DNA of 64,000 nucleotides, taken from positions 1 to 64,000 of the forward strand of contig CAVPOQ010000008.1 in the NCBI GenBank assembly GCA_963707145.1, read 5' to 3'. The notes under the pieces were generated by a model. The model was not told the origin of the DNA. It did not search any database and worked only from the letters and a program-made list of their open reading frames with translations. How positions within the stretch are numbered: the first letter of the stretch is position 1; each line of letters opens with the position of its first letter. Below are positions 25,754 to 34,849 of the stretch, piece after piece. A program made the position numbers and the translations under genes. This stretch comes from RPQJ01 sp963707145. GTDB lineage: Bacteria; Pseudomonadota; Gammaproteobacteria; Steroidobacterales; Steroidobacteraceae.

Positions 25754-27946
25754 ATGTCGAGTGAAGCCAAGTGCCCGTTCGCCGCGATGCAGGGCGCTCG
25801 CACTCATGCCGGTGCCCAGTCGAACAGTCACTGGTGGCCCAACCGGCTGAACCTCCAGATCCTGCACCAGCACTCTGCCAGGTCCAACCCCATGGGCGAG
25901 CAGTTCGACTATGCCGAGGAGTTCAAGAAGCTCGACCTGGCTGCGCTGAAGAACGACCTCTACGCGCTGATGACCGATTCGCAGGACTGGTGGCCAGCCG
26001 ACTGGGGACACTACGGCGGCCTGTTCATCCGCATGGCCTGGCATAGCGCGGGCACCTATCGCACCTCGGACGGTCGCGGCGGCGGCGGCACGGGCAACCA
26101 GCGATTCGCGCCGATCAACAGCTGGCCCGACAACGGCAATCTCGACAAGGCGCGCCGGCTGCTGTGGCCGATCAAGAAGAAGTACGGCAACAGGATCTCC
26201 TGGGCCGACCTGATGATCCTGGCCGGCAACTGCGCGCTCGAGTCCATGGGCTTCAGGACCTTCGGCTTCGGTGGCGGCCGCGCGGACATCTGGGAGCCCG
26301 AGGACGACGTCTACTGGGGCAAGGAGACCACCTGGCTCGGCGATGAGCGCTACAGCGGCGATCGCGAGCTGGAGCACCCGCTCGGTGCCGTGCAGATGGG
26401 CCTCATTTACGTCAACCCCGAAGGCCCGAACGGCAACCCGGACCCGGTCGCCTCGGGCCGGGACGTCCGCGAGACGTTCGCGCGCATGGCGATGAACGAC
26501 GAAGAGACCGTCGCGCTCGTCGCCGGCGGCCATACCTTCGGCAAGGCGCATGGCGCAGGTGATCCGAAGCTGGTTGGCCGCGAACCCGAAGGCGCCCCCA
26601 TCGAGGAGATGGGCCTCGGCTGGAAGAACGCGTTCGGTAGCGGCAAGGGCGTGTGCACCACCACGAGCGGCATCGAAGGGGCCTGGAAGCCCAACCCGAC
26701 CAGATGGGACATGGGCTACTTCGACATGCTGTTCGGCTACGAGTGGGAGCTGACCAGGAGCCCGGCCGGCGCTCACCAGTGGGTCGCGAAGAACGTCCGG
26801 CCGGAGCACATGATTCCGGATGCGCACGACCCGTCGAAGAAGCACCCGCCGATGATGACGACGGCGGACCTGTCGCTGCGCTTCGATCCGGCCTACGAGA
26901 AGATCTCGCGCCGCTTCCACCAGAACCCGGACCAGTTTGCCGACGCCTTCGCCCGCGCCTGGTTCAAGCTGACCCACCGCGACATGGGCCCGCGCGTCCG
27001 CTACCTCGGTCCCGACGTGCCGGCGGAGGAGCTGATCTGGCAGGACCCTGTCCCGACGGTGGACCACGAACTGGTGGGCGAGCAGGACATCGCGGCGTTG
27101 AAGAGCAAGGTCCTCGCGTCGGGCCTGTCCATCCCGCAGCTGGTGACCACGGCCTGGGCGTCGGCAGCGACGTTCCGCGGCTCGGACAAGCGCGGCGGCG
27201 CCAACGGGGCGCGCCTTCGCCTCGCGCCGCAGAAGGACTGGGACGTGAACCAGCCCTCTGAACTGGCGGCGGTGCTGCAGACGCTCGAAGCCATTCGGCA
27301 GGCGTTCAATGCGGCCCAATCCGGCAGGAAGAGGATCTCGCTGGCCGACCTCATCGTGCTGGCCGGCTGCGCTGCAGTCGAGGACGCCGCGAGGAAGGCC
27401 GGCCACGAGGTCAGGGTGCCGTTCTCGCCGGGTCGTACCGACGCCTCGCAGGAGCAGACCGACGTGGAGTCCTTCGCCGTGCTGGAGCCGATGGCCGATG
27501 GATTCCGCAATTACCTCCGCGCCGGCCTCAAGACGCCCGCCGAGGAGCTGCTGCTGGATCGCGCCCGGTTGCTGACGCTGACTGCCCCCGAGATGACGGT
27601 GCTGGTCGGCGGAATGCGAGCACTCGATGCCAACGTCGGGCGGTCCCGACACGGCGTCCTCACCCGCACACCGGGAATCCTGACGACCGACTTCTTCGTC
27701 AACCTGCTCGACATGAACGTCGAATGGCGTCCGTCTGCGACGGAAGGGGTTTTTGAAGGACGTGATCGCGCCTCTGGTCAGGGCAGATGGACCGGCACGC
27801 GGGTCGATCTGGTGTTTGGCTCGAATGCCGAGCTCAGGGCGCTTGCCGAGGTCTATGCCTGCAACGGAAACCAACAGAAGTTCGCGCAGGACTTCGTTGC
27901 GGCCTGGAACAAGGTGATGAACCTGGATCGCTTCGATCTGGCGTAA
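25754..27946 (+). CDS. katG: Catalase-peroxidase KatG
   Basis: KatG is a haem enzyme that removes hydrogen peroxide by both catalase and peroxidase reactions. The 730-residue protein is full length with two homologous halves. The distal site is IRMAWHSAGTYR (Arg93, Trp96, His97). The cofactor formed by Trp96, Tyr219 (LIYVNPEGPNG) and Met245 (RMAMND) is intact. The proximal haem ligand is His260 in VAGGHTFGKAHGAG. The C-terminal domain (WASAATFRGSDKRGGANGAR) lacks haem, as usual. It is monocistronic and converges on the PLP-enzyme gene. No oxyR lies in the window. Confidence 0.97.
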   Translation: MSSEAKCPFAAMQGARTHAGAQSNSHWWPNRLNLQILHQHSARSNPMGEQFDYAEEFKKLDLAALKNDLYALMTDSQDWWPADWGHYGGLFIRMAWHSAGTYRTSDGRGGGGTGNQRFAPINSWPDNGNLDKARRLLWPIKKKYGNRISWADLMILAGNCALESMGFRTFGFGGGRADIWEPEDDVYWGKETTWLGDERYSGDRELEHPLGAVQMGLIYVNPEGPNGNPDPVASGRDVRETFARMAMNDEETVALVAGGHTFGKAHGAGDPKLVGREPEGAPIEEMGLGWKNAFGSGKGVCTTTSGIEGAWKPNPTRWDMGYFDMLFGYEWELTRSPAGAHQWVAKNVRPEHMIPDAHDPSKKHPPMMTTADLSLRFDPAYEKISRRFHQNPDQFADAFARAWFKLTHRDMGPRVRYLGPDVPAEELIWQDPVPTVDHELVGEQDIAALKSKVLASGLSIPQLVTTAWASAATFRGSDKRGGANGARLRLAPQKDWDVNQPSELAAVLQTLEAIRQAFNAAQSGRKRISLADLIVLAGCAAVEDAARKAGHEVRVPFSPGRTDASQEQTDVESFAVLEPMADGFRNYLRAGLKTPAEELLLDRARLLTLTAPEMTVLVGGMRALDANVGRSRHGVLTRTPGILTTDFFVNLLDMNVEWRPSATEGVFEGRDRASGQGRWTGTRVDLVFGSNAELRALAEVYACNGNQQKFAQDFVAAWNKVMNLDRFDLA

Positions 27947-27967
27947 TCGGGGAGGAATGGCCCGAGC

Positions 27968-27997
27968 GGGGCTGGTCAGGCGCGACCGACCAGCCCC
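27968..27997. terminator. Hairpin between convergent katG and PLP-enzyme genes
   Basis: A perfect 10-bp stem (GGGGCTGGTC with GACCAGCCCC, loop of 10) lies 21 bp after katG and overlaps the last codons of the convergent gene. A T-run is absent on both strands, so termination efficiency is uncertain. Confidence 0.4.
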
Positions 27998-29208
27998 ATC
28001 TGCTCCAGTACCGACCGCAATTGCGACCAGCGCTGCTCGAGCGTTCCGGTGTAGCCGATCGACAGCCGCACCAGCCCGGGCATGATGCCCGCCTTCTCGA
28101 GTTCGTCCTCGGGCATCTCACTGCTGGTGGAGGACGCCGAGCACGACATCAGCGTCTCGCTGAACCCCAGGCTCACCGCCATCAGGCCGAACTGGTGCTC
28201 GTTCTGCAGCAGGCCCATGAACTCGAAGGCGCGTTCGCGAGTGCCGAGATCCAGCGTGAGGATGCCGCCGCAGCCGAAATCCGGGTTCGCGAGCCCCGCC
28301 AGCAGCGCGTGATCGGGGTGGGTCGTGAGGCCCGGGTAGGTCACCGGCAGTCCGAGTTCGACGAGGCGCGTGGCAATGACCTGCGCCCTGCGGCTGTGTT
28401 CCACCATGCGCAGGCCCAGGTGCGGCAGGCGCAGGCTGATGTCGAAGGCCACCTGCGGATCCATGGTCGGACCCAGCAACATCAGCGAACCGGTGTGCAG
28501 GTCCATGAGCTTCATGATGAAGTCGGTGGTGCCGCACACGGCCCCGGCGATGTGGTCGCTGGCGCCGTTCATGAACTTGGTGAGGCTGTGCACGACGACA
28601 TCGGCCCCGCACTGGATGGGCGCGACGATCAGCGGGGTGAACGTGTTGTCCACGACCAGCTGCGCCCCGTGCCGGTGCGCGATCTCGGCCAGCCTCGGGA
28701 TGTCGGCGACGCGCAGCGTCGGATTCGACATCGACTCGCAGTAGAGGACTCTGGTGCGCGGCGTGAATGCGCGCTCGACCGCCGCGAGATCCGCGACATC
28801 GACGAACGTCGTGGTCACGCCGGCCTTTGCCGGCAGGTAGTCGTGCAGGAGAGCAAACGTGCCACCATAGACGGTGCGGCTGGCGACGATGTGGTCGCCC
28901 GTGTCGCACAGTTGCATGACCGTGGCGGCAATGGCCGCCAGTCCGCTCGCCGTGCAGTAGCCCGCCTGCGCGCCTTCGTACGCTGCGATCTGGCGGCCCA
29001 GCACGTAGACCGTCGGATTGAAGTGACGCCCGTACAGGTAACACCCGCCCACGTCGGGACCGAGGTGGCCCCGGAAGATCTCGGGCATCGTCGTCGGGTC
29101 GATCACCGTGAAAGTGGTGCTGGCCTCGACCGACATGTTCACGCCGCCGTGCTCGCCGAATTCGTGGCGGAGCCTGGCAAAGGACTGGATCGGGTCGAAT
29201 CGACTCAT
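27976..29208 (-). CDS. PLP-dependent Cys/Met-metabolism enzyme, methionine gamma-lyase-like
   Basis: A 410-residue enzyme of the cystathionine synthase/lyase family. The PLP lysine is Lys211 in VVVHSLTKFMNG, the same number as in Pseudomonas methionine gamma-lyase. Other family blocks are GRHFNPTVYVL, GYCTASGLAAIAATV, VLYCESMSNPTLRVADI and LVVDNTFTPLIVAP. Substrate range (methionine, homocysteine or cystathionine) cannot be fixed: the cysteine found in the active site of true methionine gamma-lyases is replaced in the TASGLAAI segment, where CASGM would be expected. The ATG at 29208 is supported by a GAGGAC ribosome site. No sulfur-metabolism genes are adjacent. Confidence 0.85.
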   Translation of the reverse strand: MSRFDPIQSFARLRHEFGEHGGVNMSVEASTTFTVIDPTTMPEIFRGHLGPDVGGCYLYGRHFNPTVYVLGRQIAAYEGAQAGYCTASGLAAIAATVMQLCDTGDHIVASRTVYGGTFALLHDYLPAKAGVTTTFVDVADLAAVERAFTPRTRVLYCESMSNPTLRVADIPRLAEIAHRHGAQLVVDNTFTPLIVAPIQCGADVVVHSLTKFMNGASDHIAGAVCGTTDFIMKLMDLHTGSLMLLGPTMDPQVAFDISLRLPHLGLRMVEHSRRAQVIATRLVELGLPVTYPGLTTHPDHALLAGLANPDFGCGGILTLDLGTRERAFEFMGLLQNEHQFGLMAVSLGFSETLMSCSASSTSSEMPEDELEKAGIMPGLVRLSIGYTGTLEQRWSQLRSVLEQMGLVGRA

Positions 29209-29651
29209 GATGTCCTCGCTGACGCGGTCGGCCCCGCCGGGAAACCTCCGCCGGATCGACGCGGCTGACCGCGTATACAGCGTCCGCCCGCGGCTGCCAA
29301 GCGGTGTCGCGGGTGGATCTCGCGCCAGCACGCGGGCCTGGCCTCCCCATCGGGAGCCAGCCACGGTGCGTCCGCAGCCGCTGGCGGGCACGAGGCGCAC
29401 TCGGCCGATCGCAGCCGGGGCCACGCCCAACCCGGTCGGAGGTCCGTCGAACTGTGACGGCGCGCACGACTTTGCCGGCTGGGGTCTCGTGCCGGGGCTT
29501 GCGCTGCCCAGGGCGGATCCGGAAGCTTGGGGGCAGCCCGAGGAGCGGGATGCAGGACGGCCGTGGCCTCCCACGTCGTTGGCACGACCATCGGGTACAT
29601 CGAGCCCGAGAATGCTGCGGTTTCTGGTGACTCTGGTACCGAGGAACGCCG
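29209..29651. other. Intergenic gap without recognisable gene
   Basis: This 443-bp stretch between the divergent PLP-enzyme and CZB genes is open in several frames but with arginine- and proline-rich translations that look non-coding. I see no RNA gene, clear promoter or repeat in it. Confidence 0.5.
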
Positions 29652-30593
29652 ATGCTCAGGACGAAACCATCCATTCTTCAGAAGGCCCTGGAGCAACTGA
29701 ACCAGGCCACGCTCGACCATGCCGTGTGGCGCGACCACTTGCTGCGCGTGATCTCGGGACGGCAGCCGTGTGATCCGAACGACCTGGCAGCGGATGCGCA
29801 CCGTCACTGCCTGTTTGGTCGGTGGTACTTCGAACAGGCGCTTCCCGAACTCCGGGAACTGCCGTCGTTCGCCATGATCGGTGCCGAGCACGAGGATCAG
29901 CACCGGATCGCCGCCATGCTGCTGCGACGCCGGGCGGCAGGTGTTCCGGTCGGGCGGACGGCCGTCGAAGAGTTCGAAGAAGCCAGCGCGCGACTCAGCT
30001 ATGCGCTGTGCTTCATCCGGCGCGAGATCGAGTGTGCGCTGCACAGTCGGGATGCGCTGACCGACGCGCACAGCTCCGGGGAGCTGGTGCGAGACCTGCG
30101 CGAGTGGCATGCGCTGGCAAGCCGACCTGGCCGACAGTGCTGCATCGCCCTGATGGAACTCGACGACGTCCGAGAGATCAATGCCGCCCACGGCCACTCG
30201 GTGGGCGCCAAGGCGCTCGTCACGGCTGTGAAGATCATTGCCGCGCACCTTCGTCTTTCTGACAAGGTGTTCCGCTACGACGTGAGCAAGTTCCTCATCC
30301 GGCTGTCCGGGACGGATCTCGCGTCCGGCAGGAAGGTGATCACGAGGCTCCGGGACGCCGTCACGCATGGACTGACGTCGGTCAGCGCGGATGGGGAGGC
30401 CTTCCAAATGACGGCGTCGTTCGGACTTGCCCTGCTGGACCCGGAGGTGGATGCACTGGAGTCCATCGATCGGGCGGACCAGGCGTTGACGCTGGCGAAG
30501 GTGGCTGGGGGAAACCGGATGATCACCTGGGATCCGTCGGTCACGACCGGCGTGCGGCTGCGGCGGCTCGAGATGAAGGACGTCCAGGGATAG
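29652..30593 (+). CDS. CZB zinc-binding domain with degenerate GGDEF domain (DgcZ-like)
   Basis: A 313-residue cytoplasmic protein with the layout of the zinc-controlled cyclase DgcZ. Residues 10-90 form a CZB domain with the four expected ligands: His in ATLDHAVWRDH, Cys/His in ADAHRHCLFGRWYF, and His in GAEHEDQHRIAAM. Residues 130-300 are a GGDEF fold, but the active-site motif is replaced by DVSKF (210-214). The opening LTGLPNR is LTDAHSS, although DDVREINAAHGHSVGAKAL keeps the fold pattern. It should not make cyclic-di-GMP. It may sense zinc or bind GTP as a regulator. It is divergent from the PLP-enzyme gene and its target is unknown. Confidence 0.8.
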   Translation: MLRTKPSILQKALEQLNQATLDHAVWRDHLLRVISGRQPCDPNDLAADAHRHCLFGRWYFEQALPELRELPSFAMIGAEHEDQHRIAAMLLRRRAAGVPVGRTAVEEFEEASARLSYALCFIRREIECALHSRDALTDAHSSGELVRDLREWHALASRPGRQCCIALMELDDVREINAAHGHSVGAKALVTAVKIIAAHLRLSDKVFRYDVSKFLIRLSGTDLASGRKVITRLRDAVTHGLTSVSADGEAFQMTASFGLALLDPEVDALESIDRADQALTLAKVAGGNRMITWDPSVTTGVRLRRLEMKDVQG

Positions 30594-30623
30594 GCCTGCG
30601 ATCGGTTACGCGCGCCGAACGAT

Positions 30624-31646
30624 TCACGTGACGCGCGACCTGCTGGTGCGCCCCGGGGTTCGGCCGGTCTGCCTGCGAAAGCTGCGCACGAAGCTCGCGA
30701 CATCCGTGTACCCGAGGCGGTAGGCGATCTGCGTCACCGACAGGTTGCCTTCGGCCAGCAACTGACGGGCGCGATCCGTGCGAACCTGCAGCGACAGCTC
30801 GCGGAAGCTCGCGTTCTCGGCTTCGAGGTAGCGGGCCAGTGTCCGTGGGGAAACATTGACGAAGCTCGCGAGCTGCTCGAGCGTCGGCCGCGAGTCCTCG
30901 GACTCACGCAGCATCATGCCGCACCACTCGCTCCAGCGACGGCGCGTGTGTGTCTGGCGCAGCATCGCCTTGCAGCGTTGCTCGGCCGCCTGCATCGCCC
31001 GCGGGTTGGCCATCGCCAGCGGCGTGTCGAGCAGGGCCGCATCCAGCGAGATTCTCACGCCGGGCACGGCGTCGCCGAAGTGAACCCGAGCCGGCGACAG
31101 CTCCCGGTAACGCCCGGCATGAGGCGGACGCTCGATCGACATCCAGACGCCATATGGCAGCAGTCTGTCGCGCAGCGTCGACTCGAAGGCGACGTGGTTG
31201 GAGACCACGATCGTCTCCTGGAGCATGCGCATCGACCGATGCGGCAGCTCCACCGCCGGCATGTAGACCAGGTCGACCCACGCGGCGCGGCGCTGCAGGC
31301 TCAGGGCAAAGACGGGCTGGATCAACCGCTGGTAGCTCACCGCCAGGCGCAGGTAGTGCCCGAAAGTCGGGCTCGTCAGCAGCGCAAATCCGAGAATGTC
31401 GTGGGAGGTCGGGTTGAGCCTGCGACCCAGCTCGAATCCGAGGTCCACGCGTCCGCTCGCCTCCTCGGCTGCCCGGAGCAGCGTCTCCACCTGCCGCAGC
31501 GTGACCTGTGCCTTCGGAGCCTCGATCGAGCGAATGCGGGCCGCCCGCAGGACGGTCGCGCGATCGATATCCGTCGACTCCAGGAAGTCGACCAGCTGCG
31601 CGATGTACCGCGCCGGCAGCCGGTACGAACCAGCGGGTTCATTCAT
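30624..31646 (-). CDS. AraC-family transcriptional regulator
   Basis: A 340-residue regulator with an arabinose-binding-like N-terminal domain (GFELGRRLNPTSHDILGFAL; TFGHYLRLAVSYQRLIQPVF) and a C-terminal AraC domain: LEQLASFVNVSPRTLARYLE and VTQIAYRLGYTDVASFVRSF. The ATG at 31646 is preferred because the frame further upstream (to 31718) overlaps a pair of operator-like direct repeats. It is divergent from the ThDP-enzyme/SDR operon at 31795, across 148 bp. The position and the repeats suggest that it activates that operon in response to the operon's substrate. Confidence 0.85.
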   Translation of the reverse strand: MNEPAGSYRLPARYIAQLVDFLESTDIDRATVLRAARIRSIEAPKAQVTLRQVETLLRAAEEASGRVDLGFELGRRLNPTSHDILGFALLTSPTFGHYLRLAVSYQRLIQPVFALSLQRRAAWVDLVYMPAVELPHRSMRMLQETIVVSNHVAFESTLRDRLLPYGVWMSIERPPHAGRYRELSPARVHFGDAVPGVRISLDAALLDTPLAMANPRAMQAAEQRCKAMLRQTHTRRRWSEWCGMMLRESEDSRPTLEQLASFVNVSPRTLARYLEAENASFRELSLQVRTDRARQLLAEGNLSVTQIAYRLGYTDVASFVRSFRRQTGRTPGRTSRSRVT

Positions 31647-31681
31647 GTACGACGCTCCCGGGCCCGGCGGCGCCGGCGGTG

Positions 31682-31714
31682 TGTCTGAAAATGTTGGTAC
31701 CTTGTCAGAAAATG
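31682..31714 (+). promoter_or_regulatory. Two 12-bp direct repeats, putative AraC-type operator
   Basis: TGTCTGAAAATG (31682-31693) and TGTCAGAAAATG (31703-31714) differ at one base and are spaced 21 bp start to start, two helical turns. AraC-type activators bind direct repeats of this spacing. The pair lies between the AraC gene and the ThDP-enzyme gene, 81 bp upstream of the latter start. Confidence 0.6.
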
Positions 31715-31794
31715 CCAAGAACCGCGAGTTGGCATGCGCTCAGACTCGACCCGACCAGGTGTGATCGACACCACACTGCACGAGGAGAGCGTCC

Positions 31795-33501
31795 ATGACC
31801 GAACTGACTGGTGGCGAACTGCTCGCCAGCGCCCTGGCCAACGAGGGCGTGAAATTCGTGTTCGGGCTGCCGTGCCCGGAGATCGACCCGTTTCTGGCCG
31901 CGCTGGACGCGAATGGCATCCGCTTCGTGACGATGCGCCACGAGGCCGCGGCAGTGCACATGGCGGAAGGCCTCTACAAGACGACCGGCCAGGTCGCGGT
32001 CGTGCTCGGCAACCCGGGTCCGGGCTCCGCGAACCTCCTGCCGGGCATGCTGACGGCCCGACACGAAGGTGTGCCGGTCCTCGCGATCACGTCGCAGCAC
32101 CGCACCGGCGTCGTCTATCCATCGACGCCCGCGACCTTCCAGGGCCAGGACCAGCTCGATCTCTTCAAGGCGGTCGTCAAGTGGAACGGCCCCGTGTTCG
32201 AGTGGTCGCGCATTCCCGAACTCGTCCGCATGGGTTTCCGCGAGATGTGGGCGGGTCGCCCGGGACCGGTCCAGCTCGAGATTCCAGCCCCGGTGCTGTA
32301 CGCCACGGGCGATCCGTCGATCGCCCCGATCTACCCGAGCGCGACGGGTCGCGCGTCGCAGCCGCAGCCGTCGGACGCGCAATTGGAGACAGCAGCGGAG
32401 CTGCTGGCAACCGCCAGGGCTCCGGTGATCTTCGCCGGTACCGGTGTCGACCGCGCGCAGGCGAATGCCGCGCTGATCGGGCTGGCCGACCTGCTGGGCT
32501 GCCCCATGATCCCGTCGATGGCCGGTCGCAGCGTCGTGCCTCACGACCATCCGCTGTACTTCCACTCGCAGAGCCCTGCGGCCGACGAACTGCGCCGAAG
32601 CGCAGACGTGCTGCTGGTCGTGGGCTCGCGTGTCGGCAATCTGGACGTCCCCTTCGACAAGTACTGGGGTGATCCGGCCCGGTGCCGGGTGATCCACATC
32701 GACGTGGATCCCCGCCACATCGGTGTGTCGCGACCCGTCACGCTCGGCATCGTCGCGGACGCCCGCGCGGCGCTCGAGGGCCTGACCGCGAAGCTGCGCG
32801 GTCGCAAGCTTGCGAGCCACGGTCGCACCGATGTCGCTGGGCTGCGAAAGGCCTTCCAGGCCTGGGCGCAGGCCGTCGGCGACATGGTTGCCGCGTGGTC
32901 CGGCCCCGGCATCCATCCGGCGCAGGCAATCGGAACCGTCGGCGCAGTGTTCGGCCGCGACGCGGTGTACTGCGTCGACGGCGGCATGACCTCACTCTGG
33001 GCAGGCCTCGCGCTGCCATCCACTCAGCCCAACTCGTACCACGGCATCATGGAACTCGGCATGCTGGGTACCGGCATCCCGTCGGCGATCGGGGCGAAGC
33101 TCGGCGCACCCGCACGCGAGGTCGTCTGCGTCACCGGCGACGGCGCCGCTGGATTCAACGCAATGGAGCTTCAGACCGCGGCGCGCGAAGGGATCAAGAT
33201 CACGTTCGTGGTGATGGCCGAGTCCGAATGGACCATGGAGATCCCCAACGAGATGGCGCGCTGGGGCAAGACCTTCGGCACCGGCATGGGCGAGGTCCGC
33301 TGGGACAAGGTTGCCGAGGGTCTCGGCTGCCACGGCGAGTACGTGGACTCGATCGAGGCGCTGCCAGCCGCACTCGCACGTGCCAAGGGCGGCGTCGGGC
33401 CGGCGCTGGTCTGCGTGCGCACCAGCAAGCAGGCGAACCTCGCCGTGCCCGAGTCCGGCATGGCCCGCTTTTTCGAAGTCTATAACGGGCCTTCCGCATG
33501 A
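31795..33501 (+). CDS. Thiamine-diphosphate-dependent enzyme (acetolactate synthase-like)
   Basis: A 568-residue member of the acetolactate-synthase/benzoylformate-decarboxylase family with three typical domains. The catalytic glutamate is Glu50 in TMRHEAAAVHMAEG. The middle domain has PVIFAGTGVDRAQANAAL. The ThDP-metal motif starts at Gly448 (GDGAAGFNAMELQTA). The FAD-linked features of acetolactate synthase are weak, so a decarboxylase or carboligase of another 2-oxo acid is possible. The gene ends with a 4-bp ATGA overlap onto the SDR gene. The divergent AraC gene is the likely regulator. Substrate unknown. Confidence 0.8.
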   Translation: MTELTGGELLASALANEGVKFVFGLPCPEIDPFLAALDANGIRFVTMRHEAAAVHMAEGLYKTTGQVAVVLGNPGPGSANLLPGMLTARHEGVPVLAITSQHRTGVVYPSTPATFQGQDQLDLFKAVVKWNGPVFEWSRIPELVRMGFREMWAGRPGPVQLEIPAPVLYATGDPSIAPIYPSATGRASQPQPSDAQLETAAELLATARAPVIFAGTGVDRAQANAALIGLADLLGCPMIPSMAGRSVVPHDHPLYFHSQSPAADELRRSADVLLVVGSRVGNLDVPFDKYWGDPARCRVIHIDVDPRHIGVSRPVTLGIVADARAALEGLTAKLRGRKLASHGRTDVAGLRKAFQAWAQAVGDMVAAWSGPGIHPAQAIGTVGAVFGRDAVYCVDGGMTSLWAGLALPSTQPNSYHGIMELGMLGTGIPSAIGAKLGAPAREVVCVTGDGAAGFNAMELQTAAREGIKITFVVMAESEWTMEIPNEMARWGKTFGTGMGEVRWDKVAEGLGCHGEYVDSIEALPAALARAKGGVGPALVCVRTSKQANLAVPESGMARFFEVYNGPSA

Positions 33502-34328
33502 AGAACCTGAAAGGCAGGCAGATACTGGTGACCGGCGCTGCGTCGGGCATCGGACTGGAATGCGCGCGTGCGTTCGCGCAGCGCGGCGCGAACCTCGTCA
33601 TTTCAGACGTCAACGCGACCGCGCTCGAGACGGTCAGCGCCGGGATTTCCGCGATGGGTGTGCAGTGCTTCTCGCGGGCGTGCGACGTTGCGCGGGAAGA
33701 GTCGGTCGCGGACTTTGCCGGCGCAGTGCAGCAGGCGGTCGGCGCCATCGACGTGCTGGTCAACAACGCGGGTGTGGCATACCTGGGTGGCTTCGAGGAG
33801 ACGCCGATCTCGGAGTGGCGACGCATCCACGACATCAACGTCCTCGGGATCGTGCACTGCATCCGTGCGTTCCTCCCGGGGATGCGCAAGGCAGGCGGCG
33901 CGAGGAAGATCGTCAATGTCGCCTCGGCGGCCGGCTTCTCGCCCCTGCCGAACATGTCGGCGTACGCGGCGTCGAAGCACGCGGTGGTCGGTCTGTCGGA
34001 AGTGCTGGCGCAAGAACTCCATGAAACGGAAATCTCGGTGCTGGTCGTATGCCCAGGCATCATCAACACGGCCATCGTCCACGTGAGCCCCACGGCGTCG
34101 GGCATGAGTGCCGCGCAGATCCGGAAGCTTCAGAAGTACTACGCCGATGAGGGCTGCGAACCCAGCGTAGTCGCAGCGGATGTGGTCCGTGCCGTCGAGT
34201 CGGACGAGATTTTTCTCTTCACCGGGCCAGGCGCGAGGCTCGGCTTCAACGCCATGCGAATCTCCCGCCGACTGGCTCGACGACTCACGATCGATGCCGC
34301 GAGGAAAAGCGGATACCTCGCCGAATAG
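33498..34328 (+). CDS. Short-chain dehydrogenase/reductase
   Basis: A 276-residue classical SDR. The cofactor loop TGAASGIG is at the N-terminus, NNAGVAYLGG follows, and the catalytic Tyr156 and Lys160 are in NMSAYAASKHAVVGLSEVLA, with the serine in NVASAAGFS. The start overlaps the ThDP-enzyme stop (ATGA), so the two are tightly coupled. A plausible scheme is C-C bond formation or decarboxylation by the ThDP enzyme followed by reduction or oxidation here, but that is inference. It is the last gene before the tRNA-fragment-rich accessory region: the first fragment lies 27 bp past the stop. Confidence 0.85.
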   Translation: MKNLKGRQILVTGAASGIGLECARAFAQRGANLVISDVNATALETVSAGISAMGVQCFSRACDVAREESVADFAGAVQQAVGAIDVLVNNAGVAYLGGFEETPISEWRRIHDINVLGIVHCIRAFLPGMRKAGGARKIVNVASAAGFSPLPNMSAYAASKHAVVGLSEVLAQELHETEISVLVVCPGIINTAIVHVSPTASGMSAAQIRKLQKYYADEGCEPSVVAADVVRAVESDEIFLFTGPGARLGFNAMRISRRLARRLTIDAARKSGYLAE

Positions 34329-34354
34329 GCGACCACGTCGACGCGCAGTCGTGT

Positions 34355-34378
34355 CGGGTGATGGGAATTGAACCCGCG
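34355..34378 (-). repeat. tRNA-Gly 3'-end fragment, site A (most diverged)
   Basis: The bases CGGGTGATGGGAATTGAACC here match the T-arm and acceptor end of the intact tRNA-Gly at 56141 with one substitution in the T-loop. The CCA-side bases are lost. No D-arm or anticodon arm follows. It is the leftmost of six such fragments, all in one orientation. Confidence 0.75.
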
Positions 34379-34459
34379 TGAAGTCGCCCTGGCCTGTTCG
34401 CCACGTCAGTTACCTGCAAACTGCGACAGTCCCGCGTGTGATTCGCGCCTGTTGGTCCG

Positions 34460-34849
34460 TCAGGAATGTCGTAACCCCCAGATCGGCACAGGCCACAGCG
34501 GCAGATTCATGAGCAGCGTGTTGGCGACGGCGCTGTAGACCAGCAGTGCCGCACCCAGCAGCGAGCCCTCGCGGAGGGCACTGAGATCCACGCCGATGGA
34601 CGGCGCGCGCGCGACGAGATTGACCATGGCGAGCGGACCGATGTACTTGCCGAACAGGTCGTCGGACCCGGGGGCCGCCATCACGAGCACCACGGTGCCG
34701 AGGCCCATGGATACGCTCCAACCTCTCCCTCGACGGCTCAGCATGTGGCCCGCGCTGACGAGGGCGATGCTGCGCCAGAATCGCAGCGGCAGCTCTGGCG
34801 CGTCGCGATCGATAGAGCGGCTGGCCCGGACGCTGGGCAGATACATCAT
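34460..34849 (-). CDS. Doubtful ORF, possible membrane-protein remnant
   Basis: A 129-codon frame with two hydrophobic stretches (MGLGTVVLVMAAPG; GSLLGAALLVYSAVANTLLM) separated by polar sequence. I do not recognise it. It sits 82 bp to the right of site A on the minus strand. Around it, from 34379 to 35320, there is nothing else convincing; a short frame reading MWEVWGQYPARRSPQVFICS near 34990 may be another scrap. Real expression is doubtful. Confidence 0.25.
   Translation of the reverse strand: MMYLPSVRASRSIDRDAPELPLRFWRSIALVSAGHMLSRRGRGWSVSMGLGTVVLVMAAPGSDDLFGKYIGPLAMVNLVARAPSIGVDLSALREGSLLGAALLVYSAVANTLLMNLPLWPVPIWGLRHS

Noticed and set aside
25565..27874. 769-codon minus-strand ORF
   Set aside because: Antisense of katG; the katG reading is unambiguous with all catalytic residues.
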